DNA from: an uncultured Amylibacter sp.
Lineage (GTDB): Bacteria; Pseudomonadota; Alphaproteobacteria; Rhodobacterales; Rhodobacteraceae
Length of the DNA stretch: 64,000 nucleotides
Direction of reading: 5' to 3'
NCBI GenBank assembly: GCA_959347345.1
Contig: OY365738.1
Coordinates: 2,256,501 to 2,320,500, forward strand
Part shown: positions 19,075 through 28,070 of the stretch, in pieces
How positions within the stretch are numbered: the stretch's first letter is position 1
Layout: each line of letters begins with the position of its first letter
Program-made: the position numbers and the translations under genes
The notes under the pieces: generated by a model
Told to the model about the DNA's origin: nothing
Database searches by the model: none
Seen by the model: only the letters and a program-made list of their open reading frames with translations

Positions 19075-19122
19075 CCAAACCATAGGGGTTTGGAAAAAAT
19101 CAAACCAGACGAAAGAGTCTGG
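19075..19122 (+). promoter_or_regulatory. Two stem-loops in the pnp leader
   Basis: CCAAAC/GTTTGG (19075-19093) and CCAGAC/GTCTGG (19105-19122) are adjacent 6-bp hairpins just before the pnp ribosome-binding site (AAGAAGGAAA). In E. coli a double-stranded pnp leader is cut by RNase III and PNPase then represses its own synthesis. Similar autocontrol here is an inference from position and shape. Confidence 0.45.
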
Positions 19123-19139
19123 AAAAGAAGGAAACTAAT

Positions 19140-21230
19140 ATGTTTAATCATGTAAAAAAATCAATCCAGTGGGGCGAGGAAACGCTGACTCTGGAAACGG
19201 GCAAAGTCGCCCGCCAAGCCGATAGCACCGTTATTGCCACTTTGGGGGAAACCTCCGTCATGGCGGCCGTTGTTTTTGCCAAAGAAGCAAAACCGGATAT
19301 GTCGTTCTTTCCACTGACCGTGAATTATCAAGAGAAATACTATGCTGCGGGCAAAATCCCCGGCGGGTTTTTCAAACGCGAAGCACGTCCTACGGAAAAA
19401 GAAACTCTAACCGCGCGTCTGATTGACCGCCCGATTCGCCCTTTGTTCCCAAAGGGATTTAAGAATGAAACCCAAGTCACCCTGTCCGTGCTATCGCATG
19501 ATTTGGTGAATGACCCTGATATTGTGGCTATGATTGCCGCCTCTGCCGCGCTGACCTTATCTGGTGCGCCGTTTGGCGGGCCGATTGGTGGCTGTCGCGT
19601 TGGCTTTGAAGGTGGGGATTATGTTTTAAACCCCGTTGTCGATGATATGTTTGATTTGCGCAATAAACCCGAACAACGGCTTGATCTGGTCGTTGCCGCG
19701 ACTAAAGACGCGGTTATGATGGTGGAATCAGAGGCGTATGAATTGTCCGAGGATGAAATGCTGGGCGCGATTACTTTCGCCCACAATGAAATCCAAGCGG
19801 TGATTGATTTGATTCTGGATATGAAAAAAGAAGCAGGGAAACCCGCTTTTGAATTCAAACCAGCCGATGATGCGGATTTGTATAAAACAGTGAAAAAAGC
19901 TGGTGAAGCAAGTTTGCGGAAGGCTTTTGCCAATACCGATAAACAAGAACGGGTTACGGCTATTCATGCCGCCCGTGCGGACATCACAGCAGGGCTGAGC
20001 GATGCCGATCGCGATTGCCCGAATCTGGATGGCTGTTTGAAAAAACTGGAAGCGGAGATTGTCCGCGGTGATACTGTTAAAAATGGCAAACGTATTGACG
20101 GGCGCGATTTGGTTACGGTACGCCAGATTGAATCTGAAACGCGGCTTTTGCCACGGACTCACGGTTCTGCTTTATTCACTCGCGGTGAAACGCAGAGCCT
20201 TGTTGTAACGACCTTAGGCACCGGTGATGATGAGCAGATGATAGATGCCCTTACGGGGATGCACAAATCGCCGTTCTTACTGCATTACAATTTCCCATCC
20301 TATTCGGTTGGTGAAACGGGGCGGTCTATGGGTCCTGGTCGGCGTGAAATCGGTCATGGTAAATTGGCATGGCGTGCTTTACAGGCGGTTCTGCCTGCAC
20401 CCAGCGATTTCCCTTATACCATTCGCGTGGTATCAGAGATTACAGAGAGCAACGGGTCGTCCTCTATGGCGACGGTTTGCGGTGGTTCGTTATCTATGAT
20501 GGATGCGGGTGTGCCTCTGCGTGCGCCTGTTGCTGGTGTTGCTATGGGTCTTATTTTGGAAGAGGGCGGGGAATACGCTGTTCTGACGGATATTCTGGGT
20601 GATGAAGATCATCTGGGCGATATGGATTTCAAAGTCGCTGGTACGGAGGCGGGGATTACCTCGTTGCAGATGGATATCAAGGTCGCTGGCATCACGCCAG
20701 ATATTATGAAAACCGCTTTGGCGCAGGCCAAAGATGCTCGGTTTCATATATTGAAGGAAATGGCGCGGGCTATCAGCACGGCCAGTGATTTCAGCGATTA
20801 CGCGCCGAAGATTGAGACTATTCAGATTAAAACGGATAAAATCCGTGAAATCATTGGCACAGGTGGCAAAGTCATTCGTGAGATTTGTGAGACATCGGGT
20901 GCTAAGGTTGATATCAACGACGATGGTGTGATTAAAATTGCGTCCTCTGATAAAGCGCAGATTGACAAAGCACGGGAGATGATTATGGCTATCGCGGCCG
21001 AGCCAGAGGTTGGAATGATCTATGAAGGCACGGTTGTGAAGGTGATGGAATTCGGGGCTTTTGTTAATTTCTTTGGCAAGCGCGATGGGCTGGTGCATGT
21101 GTCGCAAATGGCGAATGAACGTGTCGGGCATCCAAGTGATGTTGTGTCCGAAGGGCAGAAGGTCAAGGTCAAGTTGCTCGGGTTTGATGATCGTGGGAAA
21201 ATTCGGTTGTCTATGAAGGACGCTGAGTAG
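19140..21230 (+). CDS. pnp: Polynucleotide phosphorylase
   Basis: 696-residue 3'-5' exoribonuclease of the RNA degradosome, phosphorolytic and trimeric. The first RNase PH domain spans about residues 10-145 with [13 protein letters not shown] helical domain is followed by the second RNase PH domain (about 310-530) with [20 protein letters not shown]. The KH domain contains [13 protein letters not shown], and the S1 domain (about 620-690) contains [18 protein letters not shown]. All catalytic landmarks are present. It lies directly behind rpsO. The TAG stop is the first triplet of a heptad-repeat tract. Confidence 0.98.
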   Translation: MFNHVKKSIQWGEETLTLETGKVARQADSTVIATLGETSVMAAVVFAKEAKPDMSFFPLTVNYQEKYYAAGKIPGGFFKREARPTEKETLTARLIDRPIRPLFPKGFKNETQVTLSVLSHDLVNDPDIVAMIAASAALTLSGAPFGGPIGGCRVGFEGGDYVLNPVVDDMFDLRNKPEQRLDLVVAATKDAVMMVESEAYELSEDEMLGAITFAHNEIQAVIDLILDMKKEAGKPAFEFKPADDADLYKTVKKAGEASLRKAFANTDKQERVTAIHAARADITAGLSDADRDCPNLDGCLKKLEAEIVRGDTVKNGKRIDGRDLVTVRQIESETRLLPRTHGSALFTRGETQSLVVTTLGTGDDEQMIDALTGMHKSPFLLHYNFPSYSVGETGRSMGPGRREIGHGKLAWRALQAVLPAPSDFPYTIRVVSEITESNGSSSMATVCGGSLSMMDAGVPLRAPVAGVAMGLILEEGGEYAVLTDILGDEDHLGDMDFKVAGTEAGITSLQMDIKVAGITPDIMKTALAQAKDARFHILKEMARAISTASDFSDYAPKIETIQIKTDKIREIIGTGGKVIREICETSGAKVDINDDGVIKIASSDKAQIDKAREMIMAIAAEPEVGMIYEGTVVKVMEFGAFVNFFGKRDGLVHVSQMANERVGHPSDVVSEGQKVKVKLLGFDDRGKIRLSMKDAE

Positions 21231-21270
21231 TTATTAGTTGTTAGTTGTTAGTTATTAGTTATTAGTGACT
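21228..21270. repeat. Heptad repeat (TAGTTAT/TAGTTGT type), left arm A, first part
   Basis: Degenerate 7-bp units begin at the TAG stop codon of pnp and run into the spacer before its terminator. Confidence 0.85.
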
Positions 21271-21298
21271 GGTTATTAGCGATTAAGGATGATTGATT

Positions 21299-21331
21299 AA
21301 AGCAAGCGGCCGAGAGGTCGCTTGCTTTTTT
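21299..21331 (+). terminator. Intrinsic terminator of pnp
   Basis: Stem AAGCAAGCG/CGCTTGCTT closed by a short loop, followed by TTTTTT. It lies between the two parts of the heptad-repeat arm. Confidence 0.8.
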
Positions 21332-21416
21332 AGTGATTAGTGATTAGTGATTAGTGATTAGTGATTAGTGATTAGTGATTAGTGATTAGTGATTAGTGAT
21401 TAGTGGTGAATGATTA
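21331..21416. repeat. Ten perfect tandem copies of TAGTGAT (left arm A, main tract)
   Basis: 21331-21400 holds ten perfect heptamers, followed by degenerate units up to the stop of the next gene. Because 7 is not a multiple of 3, stop codons occur in every frame within about 21 bases. The inverted counterpart is at 23622-23655. Confidence 0.95.
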
Positions 21417-21417
21417 G

Positions 21418-21807
21418 TTATTTTAGCTTGGCTAAAAATTCCTCGTGGATTGCTCTGAACCCCACCATTGTATAATCACGTACACGTTCAGTGTATTCAA
21501 TACATCCCCATAATGATTTTAATGCAATTTTTAAACCCTCCTTGCCATTATCAGCAAGAATTTTTTCAAAAAAACAATGCGTTAAAACATTAGTGGGTCC
21601 CCTTGTGCTTTCATCAACCGTGCCTTTTTTTAGGTGTAAAAAAAACGCAATATAAATTCTTGCTGATCCTTTATTCATTCCCATCTCTTCTACAAGATAA
21701 TCTGCACCGTCGTTTAGTGTTCTACGCCCTTTATAGACATCAACTACAATGGGATAAATTATTTGAATTTTATCCCTTGCTGTTTGTTTTTTTTCGTTAT
21801 TAGCCAT
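21418..21807 (-). CDS. Small orphan protein, helical, unknown function
   Basis: 129 residues, soluble, lysine-rich and mainly helical by composition. It has a good ribosome-binding site (AGGAAAGGA). The middle part, NKGSARIYIAFFLHLKKGTVDES followed by LTHCFFEKILADNGKEGL, is reminiscent of a helical domain I associate with the N-terminus of some HNH/restriction-related proteins, where a GSA..Y...F..M..G stretch precedes a YF...I..D.G segment. This is a weak recollection, and no catalytic motif is visible. It shares a heptad-bounded cassette and orientation with the cysteine-rich lipoprotein upstream. Confidence 0.6.
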   Translation of the reverse strand: MANNEKKQTARDKIQIIYPIVVDVYKGRRTLNDGADYLVEEMGMNKGSARIYIAFFLHLKKGTVDESTRGPTNVLTHCFFEKILADNGKEGLKIALKSLWGCIEYTERVRDYTMVGFRAIHEEFLAKLK

Positions 21808-21840
21808 TTTATGTTTCCTTTCCTAATAAGCTATTGTTGA

Positions 21841-23559
21841 TTAGTTGCTCGGCGGACGGGCAACAAACCCGCCAGCATAACCAGTATGATTTGTTGCATC
21901 GCTGATAAAAGCTCCAACCGCACCTATTTCCCCTATCAAGCCAGTTAGCTTTCCGTTCGGGTTATCGCTTTGCCGTGCGACTGCAATATTAGCAAACATG
22001 CCAAGAGTTACCTTCCCAGTTATCACCCCGCGATTATTAAAGTCGCCTTTTAGATAATAAGCAGGGGCACTATTATCCCCTTTTCGAACAAAAGCTTCTA
22101 TTTGTCCAGATTCACTACCCGCGCCAAAATTAACGGTAAGCTGAAAGTTAGTATAACCACCACCACTGTTACTACTTGAAAACGCCCGAACCGAGCCAAA
22201 ATAACCATCCCAAGTGGCAGACCCGCTTGTCTCGGTTCTAGGTGCACCCAGACCAATATTTTGTAGCCCAGCATAAAAATAATTGTTAGAAGAATTATCA
22301 GATCCGTTTCGTGTAGCAAATGACACACCAGTCGTATTAGACGTTGTGTCAAAATATATACCCTGAAATCCTGTAGTGACTTCTCTGTCAATTTGCAGAA
22401 ATTCATTTTTTTGTATGGGGTTTGGTGTTTTTCGTAACTCGGTTGGAAAACTTTGCAACCAAGATGCCACATTTGGTTGCGAAATTACTCCGCTACAAGA
22501 TTCTTTATTAGCATTCGTTCGTAAGTTACAAAAAATAATACTATCACGTTTTTTATTAAATATATCATCCCTACAAATAGAGGCAAAGGGATTTTCAAGA
22601 CACGCAGACACAAAGGCACAAATACTATTTTTTGTGTTTTTTATATTACTGCAAAAATTTAAACGATTCATCCGTGCATCTGAAATATAGCTTTCGTTAT
22701 TACAACTTGTGCCAAAGGGATTTAGAACGCAAGAATTAGCATCAAAAGCCCCTGTGCAACGCAATTCACCCGCGTTTCCTGCTATGATACAATCGTTAAT
22801 TCGCACAGGCTCATATTTAGGATTATTATCGCAAAGCCCGTGAAATGCATTATCAAAGCAAACCCTGCTTACCGTAGTTTTGCAACGGCTAGATGTTGAT
22901 TCATCAGCACAATTCGTTTCACGCAAACTATCGTAAGTATCACCACTAAAACACACAGCAATATTAAAAGGGTCTGCATTACAAACACGCTTTACCGTTG
23001 GGGCGCAACGCTCAGTGGTTGATCTAGAATAACGGCACTCCCCCTCGCGTTTATCATTATAGGTGCTATCTTGAAAGCATAAATTGGTATTAAAAGGGTC
23101 TGCATCACAAGCATCAATTACTGTATCCGTACAACGTGGAAAGGTTAGGTCATCTTCGCAAATTTCTTTACGTGCTTGATAATAAAAACCATCGCAAATC
23201 TTGCCGAACGGATTATGGGTGCAAATATCCTTTACGGAATCCGCCCTCGTGCAAAGGCTATCCTCTGCATTATTCACATCATTACAAAACTTTACCCGTT
23301 CATCGCGTGCATTTTGAACATGCGGGCTAAATATGGGATTCGCCTCACATCCGCTTGAAAACGGGTCATTAATGCACCCGTTCGTATCTGCAACAGCTTT
23401 CGCACATGTTGGGTCGGCTTGGGCGGTATTTCCCACTATACACCTGTTAATAAGGGCGAATTCAGGGCTAGTGCCACCACCAATATTAACCGCCCCAACG
23501 CAAGCGGTCAATATAACGCCAGACATAAGGGCTATTGCCAAAGTATAAATCTTTTTCAC
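21841..23559 (-). CDS. Cysteine-rich NPF-repeat lipoprotein with one C-terminal barrel module
   Basis: 572 residues starting at a GTG (23559) with AAGGA eight bases upstream. The signal peptide MKKIYTLAIALMSGVILTAC ends in a lipobox with C20. About residues 35-345 contain seven cysteine-rich units with [ND]PF-x3-4-C (NDPFSSGC, HNPFGKIC, ADPFNTNLC, ADPFNIAVC, DNAFHGLC, LNPFGTSC, ENPFASIC), usually followed by an R-x5-FC turn. The last 190 residues form one barrel-like module (ASWLQSF ... GLGAPRTETSGSATWDGYF ... GVITGKVTLGMFA ... GLIGEIGAVGAF ... AGGFVARPP). It is an intact small relative of the giant locus at 7.3-16.4 kb. Placement as an outer-surface lipoprotein is inferred; the cysteines may form disulfide ladders. 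The ligand is unknown. Confidence 0.8.
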   Translation of the reverse strand: MKKIYTLAIALMSGVILTACVGAVNIGGGTSPEFALINRCIVGNTAQADPTCAKAVADTNGCINDPFSSGCEANPIFSPHVQNARDERVKFCNDVNNAEDSLCTRADSVKDICTHNPFGKICDGFYYQARKEICEDDLTFPRCTDTVIDACDADPFNTNLCFQDSTYNDKREGECRYSRSTTERCAPTVKRVCNADPFNIAVCFSGDTYDSLRETNCADESTSSRCKTTVSRVCFDNAFHGLCDNNPKYEPVRINDCIIAGNAGELRCTGAFDANSCVLNPFGTSCNNESYISDARMNRLNFCSNIKNTKNSICAFVSACLENPFASICRDDIFNKKRDSIIFCNLRTNANKESCSGVISQPNVASWLQSFPTELRKTPNPIQKNEFLQIDREVTTGFQGIYFDTTSNTTGVSFATRNGSDNSSNNYFYAGLQNIGLGAPRTETSGSATWDGYFGSVRAFSSSNSGGGYTNFQLTVNFGAGSESGQIEAFVRKGDNSAPAYYLKGDFNNRGVITGKVTLGMFANIAVARQSDNPNGKLTGLIGEIGAVGAFISDATNHTGYAGGFVARPPSN

Positions 23560-23621
23560 GCCAAGTTCCTTTTCACTTGCAAAAAACTATAACCAGCAAT
23601 CAATAAACAATCAAGCCTAAA

Positions 23622-23655
23622 CACTAACAACTAACAACTAATAACTAACAACTAA
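23622..23655. repeat. Heptad repeat, right arm A (inverted relative to the left arm)
   Basis: Units of the form ACTAACA/ACTAATA, the reverse complement of TTAGTTGT/TTAGTTAT, run up to and include the ilvE stop codon. Confidence 0.85.
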
Positions 23656-24527
23656 ACCCGTACCAACGCATCATACCGCTCACAAATATCCCGCGCCATA
23701 GCACCCACCTCAAACGAATACTCGCCGATTTGCCCAACTGGGGTGACCTCAGCCGCTGTTCCTGTTAGCCAACACTGCTCAAAATCCGCCAGCTCATCTG
23801 GCATAATATGGCGTTCATGCACGCGAACCCCAGATTCCCCCAACAACCCAATCACGGTTTGCCGCGTTAAGCCATTTAAAAAACAATCGGGCTTGGGCGT
23901 ATGAACCTCGCCATCTTTTACAAAGAATATATTCGCCCCCGTCGCCTCTGCCACATAACCCCGATAATCCATCATCATCGCGTCCGAGCATCCATTAGCC
24001 TCGGCCGCATGCTTTGCCATCGTGCAAATCATATACAACCCAGAAGCCTTAGCAAAACAAGGAATAGTATCTGGCGCAGGCCTCCGCCATTTGGAAATAT
24101 CCAACCGAGCCCCCTGCGTTTTGGCATCACCATAATAGGCACCCCATTTCCACGCCGCCACCGCCATATGAACCGGATTACGCGCCGAAGCTACGCCCAT
24201 ATCCGCGCCCGCGCCTCGCCACGCCAGCACCCGAACATAGGCATCGCTTAACTTGTTCGCCGCCAAAACTTGTGCTTTTGCCGCGTCAATCTGCTCTGCC
24301 GTATAGGGGATGGGCATATCAATCTCTCCCCCTGAAAATAACAAACGCTGCGAGTGCTCGTGTCCGCGGAAAATCTTACCGTTATAGGCGCGTTCGCCCT
24401 CAAAAACCGAGGACGCATAATGCATCGCATGCGTTAAAAGATGCAATTTCGCATCGCGCCATTGCACCAAATCGCCATTTATCCAAATAAAACCATCGCG
24501 TTCGGCATAAGAATGTGGGTCTGACAT
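23652..24527 (-). CDS. ilvE: Branched-chain amino acid aminotransferase
   Basis: 291-residue class IV PLP aminotransferase that interconverts leucine, isoleucine and valine with their 2-oxo acids. Typical features are SVFEGERAYNGKIFR near the N-terminus, the PLP-lysine region MAKHAAEANGCSDA, and VAEATGANIFFV followed by GLTRQTVIGLL. Length is normal. It diverges from the petP/petR pair, a common alphaproteobacterial arrangement. The stop codon lies in the heptad repeat. Confidence 0.95.
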   Translation of the reverse strand: MSDPHSYAERDGFIWINGDLVQWRDAKLHLLTHAMHYASSVFEGERAYNGKIFRGHEHSQRLLFSGGEIDMPIPYTAEQIDAAKAQVLAANKLSDAYVRVLAWRGAGADMGVASARNPVHMAVAAWKWGAYYGDAKTQGARLDISKWRRPAPDTIPCFAKASGLYMICTMAKHAAEANGCSDAMMMDYRGYVAEATGANIFFVKDGEVHTPKPDCFLNGLTRQTVIGLLGESGVRVHERHIMPDELADFEQCWLTGTAAEVTPVGQIGEYSFEVGAMARDICERYDALVRV

Positions 24528-24637
24528 AGGGTTTCCTTTTTGTATTAAGATTGCTATTTTACTATGACTCTTGCATCATGTCAATAATACTGACATAAAT
24601 AATAACAAAGCACAACACAAGAAACCGATTTAAACCT

Positions 24638-25198
24638 ATGAGCAATCCAAACCCCCAGACTCCCGTTCAATCGGTCGCGACAGATTATGGCAATTTCGGC
24701 GACGATTTGCTGTTTTTAACCGAGGATAAATTACTGCAAGGGATAGAGCTGATGTTCTTTGCCTATCGCGGTTTCACCGCCGACCCTGACCGTATTTTGG
24801 CGACTTACGGCTATGGTCGCGCCCACCACCGTGCCTTGCATTTTATCAATCGGCAAAGGGGGATTAGCATTAACGCTCTGCTGGATATTCTGGGGATTTC
24901 CAAACAATCGTTAAATCCGGTTTTGCGTAAATTAATCGCCGATGGCTTAGTGAAGAGCGATGTTGGCAGCAAAGACAAACGCCAAAGGTTGCTGTATTTA
25001 ACCGATTCGGGTAAGGCGTTGGAACACAGCCTATCCACCGCGCAACACCAAAGAATGCGTGCCGCCTTTAAACAGGCAGGGGCAGAGGCGGTTGCTGGCT
25101 TCCGTGCGGTTTTGCATCATATGGTGGATGATAAAGACCAGCAGATATTGCATGATATAAAAAGCAACGATATAAAAAGGAATGACAATGGCACATGA
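24638..25198 (+). CDS. petP: MarR-family transcriptional regulator, PetP-like
   Basis: 186 residues with a winged helix: INALLDILGISKQSLNPVLRKLIADGLV is the recognition helix and KRQRLLYLTDSGKAL the wing. It overlaps the response-regulator gene by about 11 bases, so the two are translationally coupled. In Rhodobacter the petP/petR pair lies by cytochrome bc1 genes; here it stands back to back with ilvE, and its targets cannot be inferred. The divergent 110-base spacer presumably carries both promoters. Confidence 0.85.
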   Translation: MSNPNPQTPVQSVATDYGNFGDDLLFLTEDKLLQGIELMFFAYRGFTADPDRILATYGYGRAHHRALHFINRQRGISINALLDILGISKQSLNPVLRKLIADGLVKSDVGSKDKRQRLLYLTDSGKALEHSLSTAQHQRMRAAFKQAGAEAVAGFRAVLHHMVDDKDQQILHDIKSNDIKRNDNGT

Positions 25199-25916
25199 TA
25201 TGGATACAGATTTGACGGTCGAGCAAGCTCGCGCCCATATTTTAATCGTAGATGATGACGAGCGGATTCGGGGTTTATTGCAGAAATTCCTTATCCAGCA
25301 TGGGTATTGGGCTTCGGTTGCGCGGGATGCGGCGCATGCTCGGCGTTTGCTGGAGGCTGTGCAGTTTGATTTGATAGTGCTGGATGTGATGATGCCGGGC
25401 GAGGATGGGTTGGAATTAACCCGCGCCCTGCGTGGGGATTTAACCACGCCGATTTTGCTGCTGACCGCTAAGGGTGAGCCGTCGGAGCGGATAGAGGGTT
25501 TGGAAAGCGGGGCGGATGACTATATGGCCAAGCCGTTTGAACCGAAAGAGCTGGTTTTGCGAATCAGTGCGATTTTGCGCCGTACGCCCAGTGAAACTCC
25601 CAGCCCGATTACGATGATAACAATGGGGGCTGTTCGCTATGATACTGTCCGTAATGAATTGTGGCATGGCGAGGAGCGGGTGCGCCTGACGGCAACGGAA
25701 TCCGCGCTGATGAAGATATTTAGTGCGAAGTTAGGCGTGGCGATAAGCCGAGAGATGTTGGCGGAAGGGCTGGCCCAGCAAGGTGCAAAGACCCAAGAAC
25801 GCGCGATTGATGTGCAGATTACTCGTTTGAGGCGCAAGTTAGAGGTGGACCCAAAATCCCCCCGTTATTTGCAGACGGTACGCGGGGAGGGGTATGTTTT
25901 GATGCCGGATTTTTAG
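25188..25916 (+). CDS. petR: OmpR-family response regulator, PetR-like
   Basis: 242 residues. The receiver domain has the acidic pocket VDDDE near residue 21, phospho-acceptor D66 (LDVMMPGEDG) and the conserved lysine in LLTAKGEP. The C-terminal winged helix ends with QITRLRRKLEVDPKSPRYL and VRGEGY. The start at 25188 is preferred because AAAAGG then sits seven bases upstream; an ATG at 25182 abuts it. No histidine kinase gene is adjacent, so the partner is encoded elsewhere or phosphorylation is not needed. Confidence 0.92.
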   Translation: MAHDMDTDLTVEQARAHILIVDDDERIRGLLQKFLIQHGYWASVARDAAHARRLLEAVQFDLIVLDVMMPGEDGLELTRALRGDLTTPILLLTAKGEPSERIEGLESGADDYMAKPFEPKELVLRISAILRRTPSETPSPITMITMGAVRYDTVRNELWHGEERVRLTATESALMKIFSAKLGVAISREMLAEGLAQQGAKTQERAIDVQITRLRRKLEVDPKSPRYLQTVRGEGYVLMPDF

Positions 25917-25921
25917 GGGGG

Positions 25922-26563
25922 TTATTCTTTCGCACCTGCCTCTTTTAATACTCTAATCACTTCCGAGCCTTGTTTATTTTTTATTGCAATACAAAGTGGT
26001 GTTTCCTCCTTGTTATTTACTGCATTTATATTTGCCTTTGCGTTCAGCAATACTTTAATTACTTCCCTAGTTCCATAGGTATGACGCATTATATAACCCG
26101 CGTCAATCAAATAGGGAGGTATTGTTACTGATAGGTGCAGTGGGGTGTTTCCATCCTTATCTTCCTTATTTAAGGTTGCCTCTTTAGCATTCACCAATGC
26201 TTGCATCACGTGTTGATTTTTATTGAAGCTTGCTGCAATATGAATTGGCGTACGTTTTGAATTATCGAGCGCGTTTATATCTGCCCCAGCATCCAGCAAG
26301 GCTTCAATTACTTTTGGGTTTTCATCGTTATTATCAGCTGCTAAATGAAGCGGGGTCATTCCGTCTTTATCAGGTATATTTGGATTGGCTTTGGCTTTTT
26401 TTAAAACATCTATTACTGCATGATTTAGATTCCAAAGCGCAACCCAGTGAAAAATAGTGCGCTTACAAAAGCCAACTTTCACATCTACACTTTCCATCCC
26501 GTCTATCAAACCTTGAACTTCTTTGGGTGTTATGACACGCCAGTCAATATGAGACAATTCCAT
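25922..26563 (-). CDS. Ankyrin-repeat protein
   Basis: 213 residues with about five ankyrin repeats, for example DGMTPLHLAADN, SKRTPIHIAASF, DGNTPLHLSVTI and KEETPLCIAIKN, each followed by a helix pair ending in DAGADINA or similar. No signal peptide is visible, so the protein is probably cytosolic. The start at 26563 (MELSH) has AAAAGGA eight bases upstream and is preferred over an ATG six codons earlier. Ankyrin repeats mediate protein contacts, and no partner can be inferred. It converges with petR and has its own promoter. Confidence 0.85.
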   Translation of the reverse strand: MELSHIDWRVITPKEVQGLIDGMESVDVKVGFCKRTIFHWVALWNLNHAVIDVLKKAKANPNIPDKDGMTPLHLAADNNDENPKVIEALLDAGADINALDNSKRTPIHIAASFNKNQHVMQALVNAKEATLNKEDKDGNTPLHLSVTIPPYLIDAGYIMRHTYGTREVIKVLLNAKANINAVNNKEETPLCIAIKNKQGSEVIRVLKEAGAKE

Positions 26564-26639
26564 ATTATTTATCCTTTTCAATATTATTTATTAATCTGCG
26601 TTTTTCGCATAAAAACATGTTTAATACATTTTTATACAC

Positions 26640-26668
26640 TTGTAAAGTGTTCTTACGGCGATTGTCAA
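26640..26668 (-). promoter_or_regulatory. Probable promoter of the ankyrin gene
   Basis: On the minus strand, TTGACA (26663-26668), a 17-base spacer and TTACAA (26640-26645), about 75 bases before the chosen start. Confidence 0.45.
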
Positions 26669-26710
26669 TTTTTTGTGGCATAATTACCACACTCAATAAA
26701 GTCCCGTTTT

Positions 26711-26756
26711 TTATTCAGCAGGCGGACACGCAATAAACCCGCCAGCAAAAGCTGCC
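26711..26756 (-). pseudogene. Remnant of a barrel-lipoprotein C-terminus
   Basis: On the minus strand it reads AAFAGGFIACPPAE then stop. This is the terminal signature of the barrel lipoproteins (compare AGGFVARPPSN at 21.84 kb), but here it lies out of frame, downstream of the 26.8 kb lipoprotein stop. It has no start codon. It may be the original C-terminus of that gene, lost by a rearrangement. Confidence 0.55.
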
Positions 26757-26781
26757 AAATTCTGGTGCTATAAATATCATT

Positions 26782-27621
26782 TTATCGTCTCCTTGCATTA
26801 AAATTACCAACGGTATTTCCACCATTTATAGGTGTATAACTTCCAAATAAAACATCCTGTCCTATATATCCATTTAATATCCCATCATTCCTATTGATAT
26901 TTATTTCACCAGTGATAACTCCTTTACTATCAAAAAACCCTGAAAAATGAATAGGATTACGAGGCTGTGTTGCTAATATTATTTTATTCCTATCACCAAA
27001 TTTAACTATAAAAGATACGTCAAATACTTTATCGTCAATACCACCATTACCGTCCTTCACAATTTGAGACACATGTCCATCATAACTAGCTGATGTTTTA
27101 TTATCCAGCAAAGGTCTAACATAAATATCCCCATGTATTTGGGTAGTCAAAACATTATCAATACGGGTTGACGGATAACCTACTCTAAATTCATTATGAT
27201 TATATTCATATACACCATCAGGCAATGAATTACGAATTTTCACGCTATCAACATTATCTTGATAATCATCTGTATAGTCAAAGTAAAACGTATGAAACAC
27301 TTTTATATGTGTATCAGATTTCGGCATAATACCCTTTGTTATCCTATCATTCAGTTTATCATGGTCTACTGGGACTACAATAACTGGTTTAGAAACCGCA
27401 GGTGTTTTCTTAACAATTTCATCAGATATATCGTCAATAACTTCATCTATTTCTTCAACAATAGGTATATCGTCATCAACTTTAATATGGGTATTATCAA
27501 TAACGCCCTTGGTAGTATCACCATCAGTATTGCCACCACTAATATTTACCGCTCCAACGCAAGCCGATAGGATGAATCCCGCCAATAGGCAGGGTATTAT
27601 TTTTATTATTTGAGTTTTCAT
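26782..27621 (-). CDS. Barrel-type lipoprotein without cysteine repeats
   Basis: 279 residues. The signal peptide MKTQIIKIIPCLLAGFILSAC ends in a lipobox, followed by VGAVNI-GG, which is nearly the same mature N-terminus as in the 21.8 kb lipoprotein (VGAVNIGGG). A low-complexity linker rich in D, I, E and V spans about residues 25-85. The C-terminal 180 residues form one barrel-like module with VITGEININ and LNGYIGQDVLFGSY. The start at 27621 has AAGGA upstream. The ending VGNFNARRR replaces the usual GGFIA tail, and a decayed copy of that tail lies about 25 bases further on. The function is presumably surface binding, but no ligand is known. Confidence 0.75.
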   Translation of the reverse strand: MKTQIIKIIPCLLAGFILSACVGAVNISGGNTDGDTTKGVIDNTHIKVDDDIPIVEEIDEVIDDISDEIVKKTPAVSKPVIVVPVDHDKLNDRITKGIMPKSDTHIKVFHTFYFDYTDDYQDNVDSVKIRNSLPDGVYEYNHNEFRVGYPSTRIDNVLTTQIHGDIYVRPLLDNKTSASYDGHVSQIVKDGNGGIDDKVFDVSFIVKFGDRNKIILATQPRNPIHFSGFFDSKGVITGEININRNDGILNGYIGQDVLFGSYTPINGGNTVGNFNARRR

Positions 27622-27652
27622 AACTTGTCCTTTTTTTACAAACGACAAGCCT

Positions 27653-27816
27653 CCCAACACCATATTAGTGTTGGGAGTCTAGTAAGCCCCTTCAAGTGGG
27701 TGCGATGTATTCCTGCAAGCAGTATTATATTCTATCGCCCTCCCAACCTAATGGGAGGATAGACTGGAACACCAATCCTCTGTGTGTCTTGAAGGAGGTT
27801 ACTAGGCCTCATCGAC
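27653..27816 (-). ncRNA. Structured small RNA with 6S RNA-like architecture
   Basis: Minus-strand reading. A long closing stem pairs CTAGTAAcctCCTTCAAG (about 27788-27805) with CTTGAAGgggcTTACTAG (about 27680-27697). A central bubble follows, with a small CTGC/GCAG hairpin in its 3' strand, and then an apical stem CTCCCA/TGGGAG extended by CTATC/GATAG. A 10-bp hairpin (27653-27680) then gives a terminator-like end. Length about 165 bases. Closing stem, bubble with a 3'-strand hairpin, and apical stem is the layout of 6S RNA, the sigma70-RNA-polymerase regulator. No open reading frame covers it. The class is inferred from shape only, not from a covariance search. Confidence 0.5.
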
Positions 27817-27822
27817 TCCCTG

Positions 27823-27851
27823 ACAATAGCCTAGTTATATTTTGATTGCAA
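27823..27851 (-). promoter_or_regulatory. Probable promoter of the small RNA
   Basis: Minus strand: TTGCAA (27846-27851), exactly 17 bases, TATTGT (27823-27828), placing the start about seven bases on, just before the closing stem. From here to 28070 no gene is visible. Confidence 0.45.
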
Positions 27852-28070
27852 GTGGCAAAATTATTCACAATCCCCCAAAAAAACGCCCAAAAAACCAAAA
27901 ATTCCACCCTCCACCCCTAAAAACGCTTTGCAAAACCTTGCATTATGGTGCATGCTAGCCTTACAAATCAACATTTGCACCCACGGGGGCGTATCTTTAC
28001 ACCCCCCAAAGTGCCGATGTTTATCAACGGTCAACCTTGACCTTGTTTCGTTATTTAAGGAGAAACCACA

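Noticed and set aside
21331..21400. Regular direct repeats that could suggest a CRISPR array
   Set aside because: The unit is 7 bases with no spacers. It is a tandem microsatellite-like array, and no cas gene is in the window.
27653..27816. SRP RNA, RNase P RNA or tmRNA
   Set aside because: The conserved GGAAG apical motif of SRP RNA, the RNase P core motifs and a tag-peptide frame are all absent, and the size fits 6S better.
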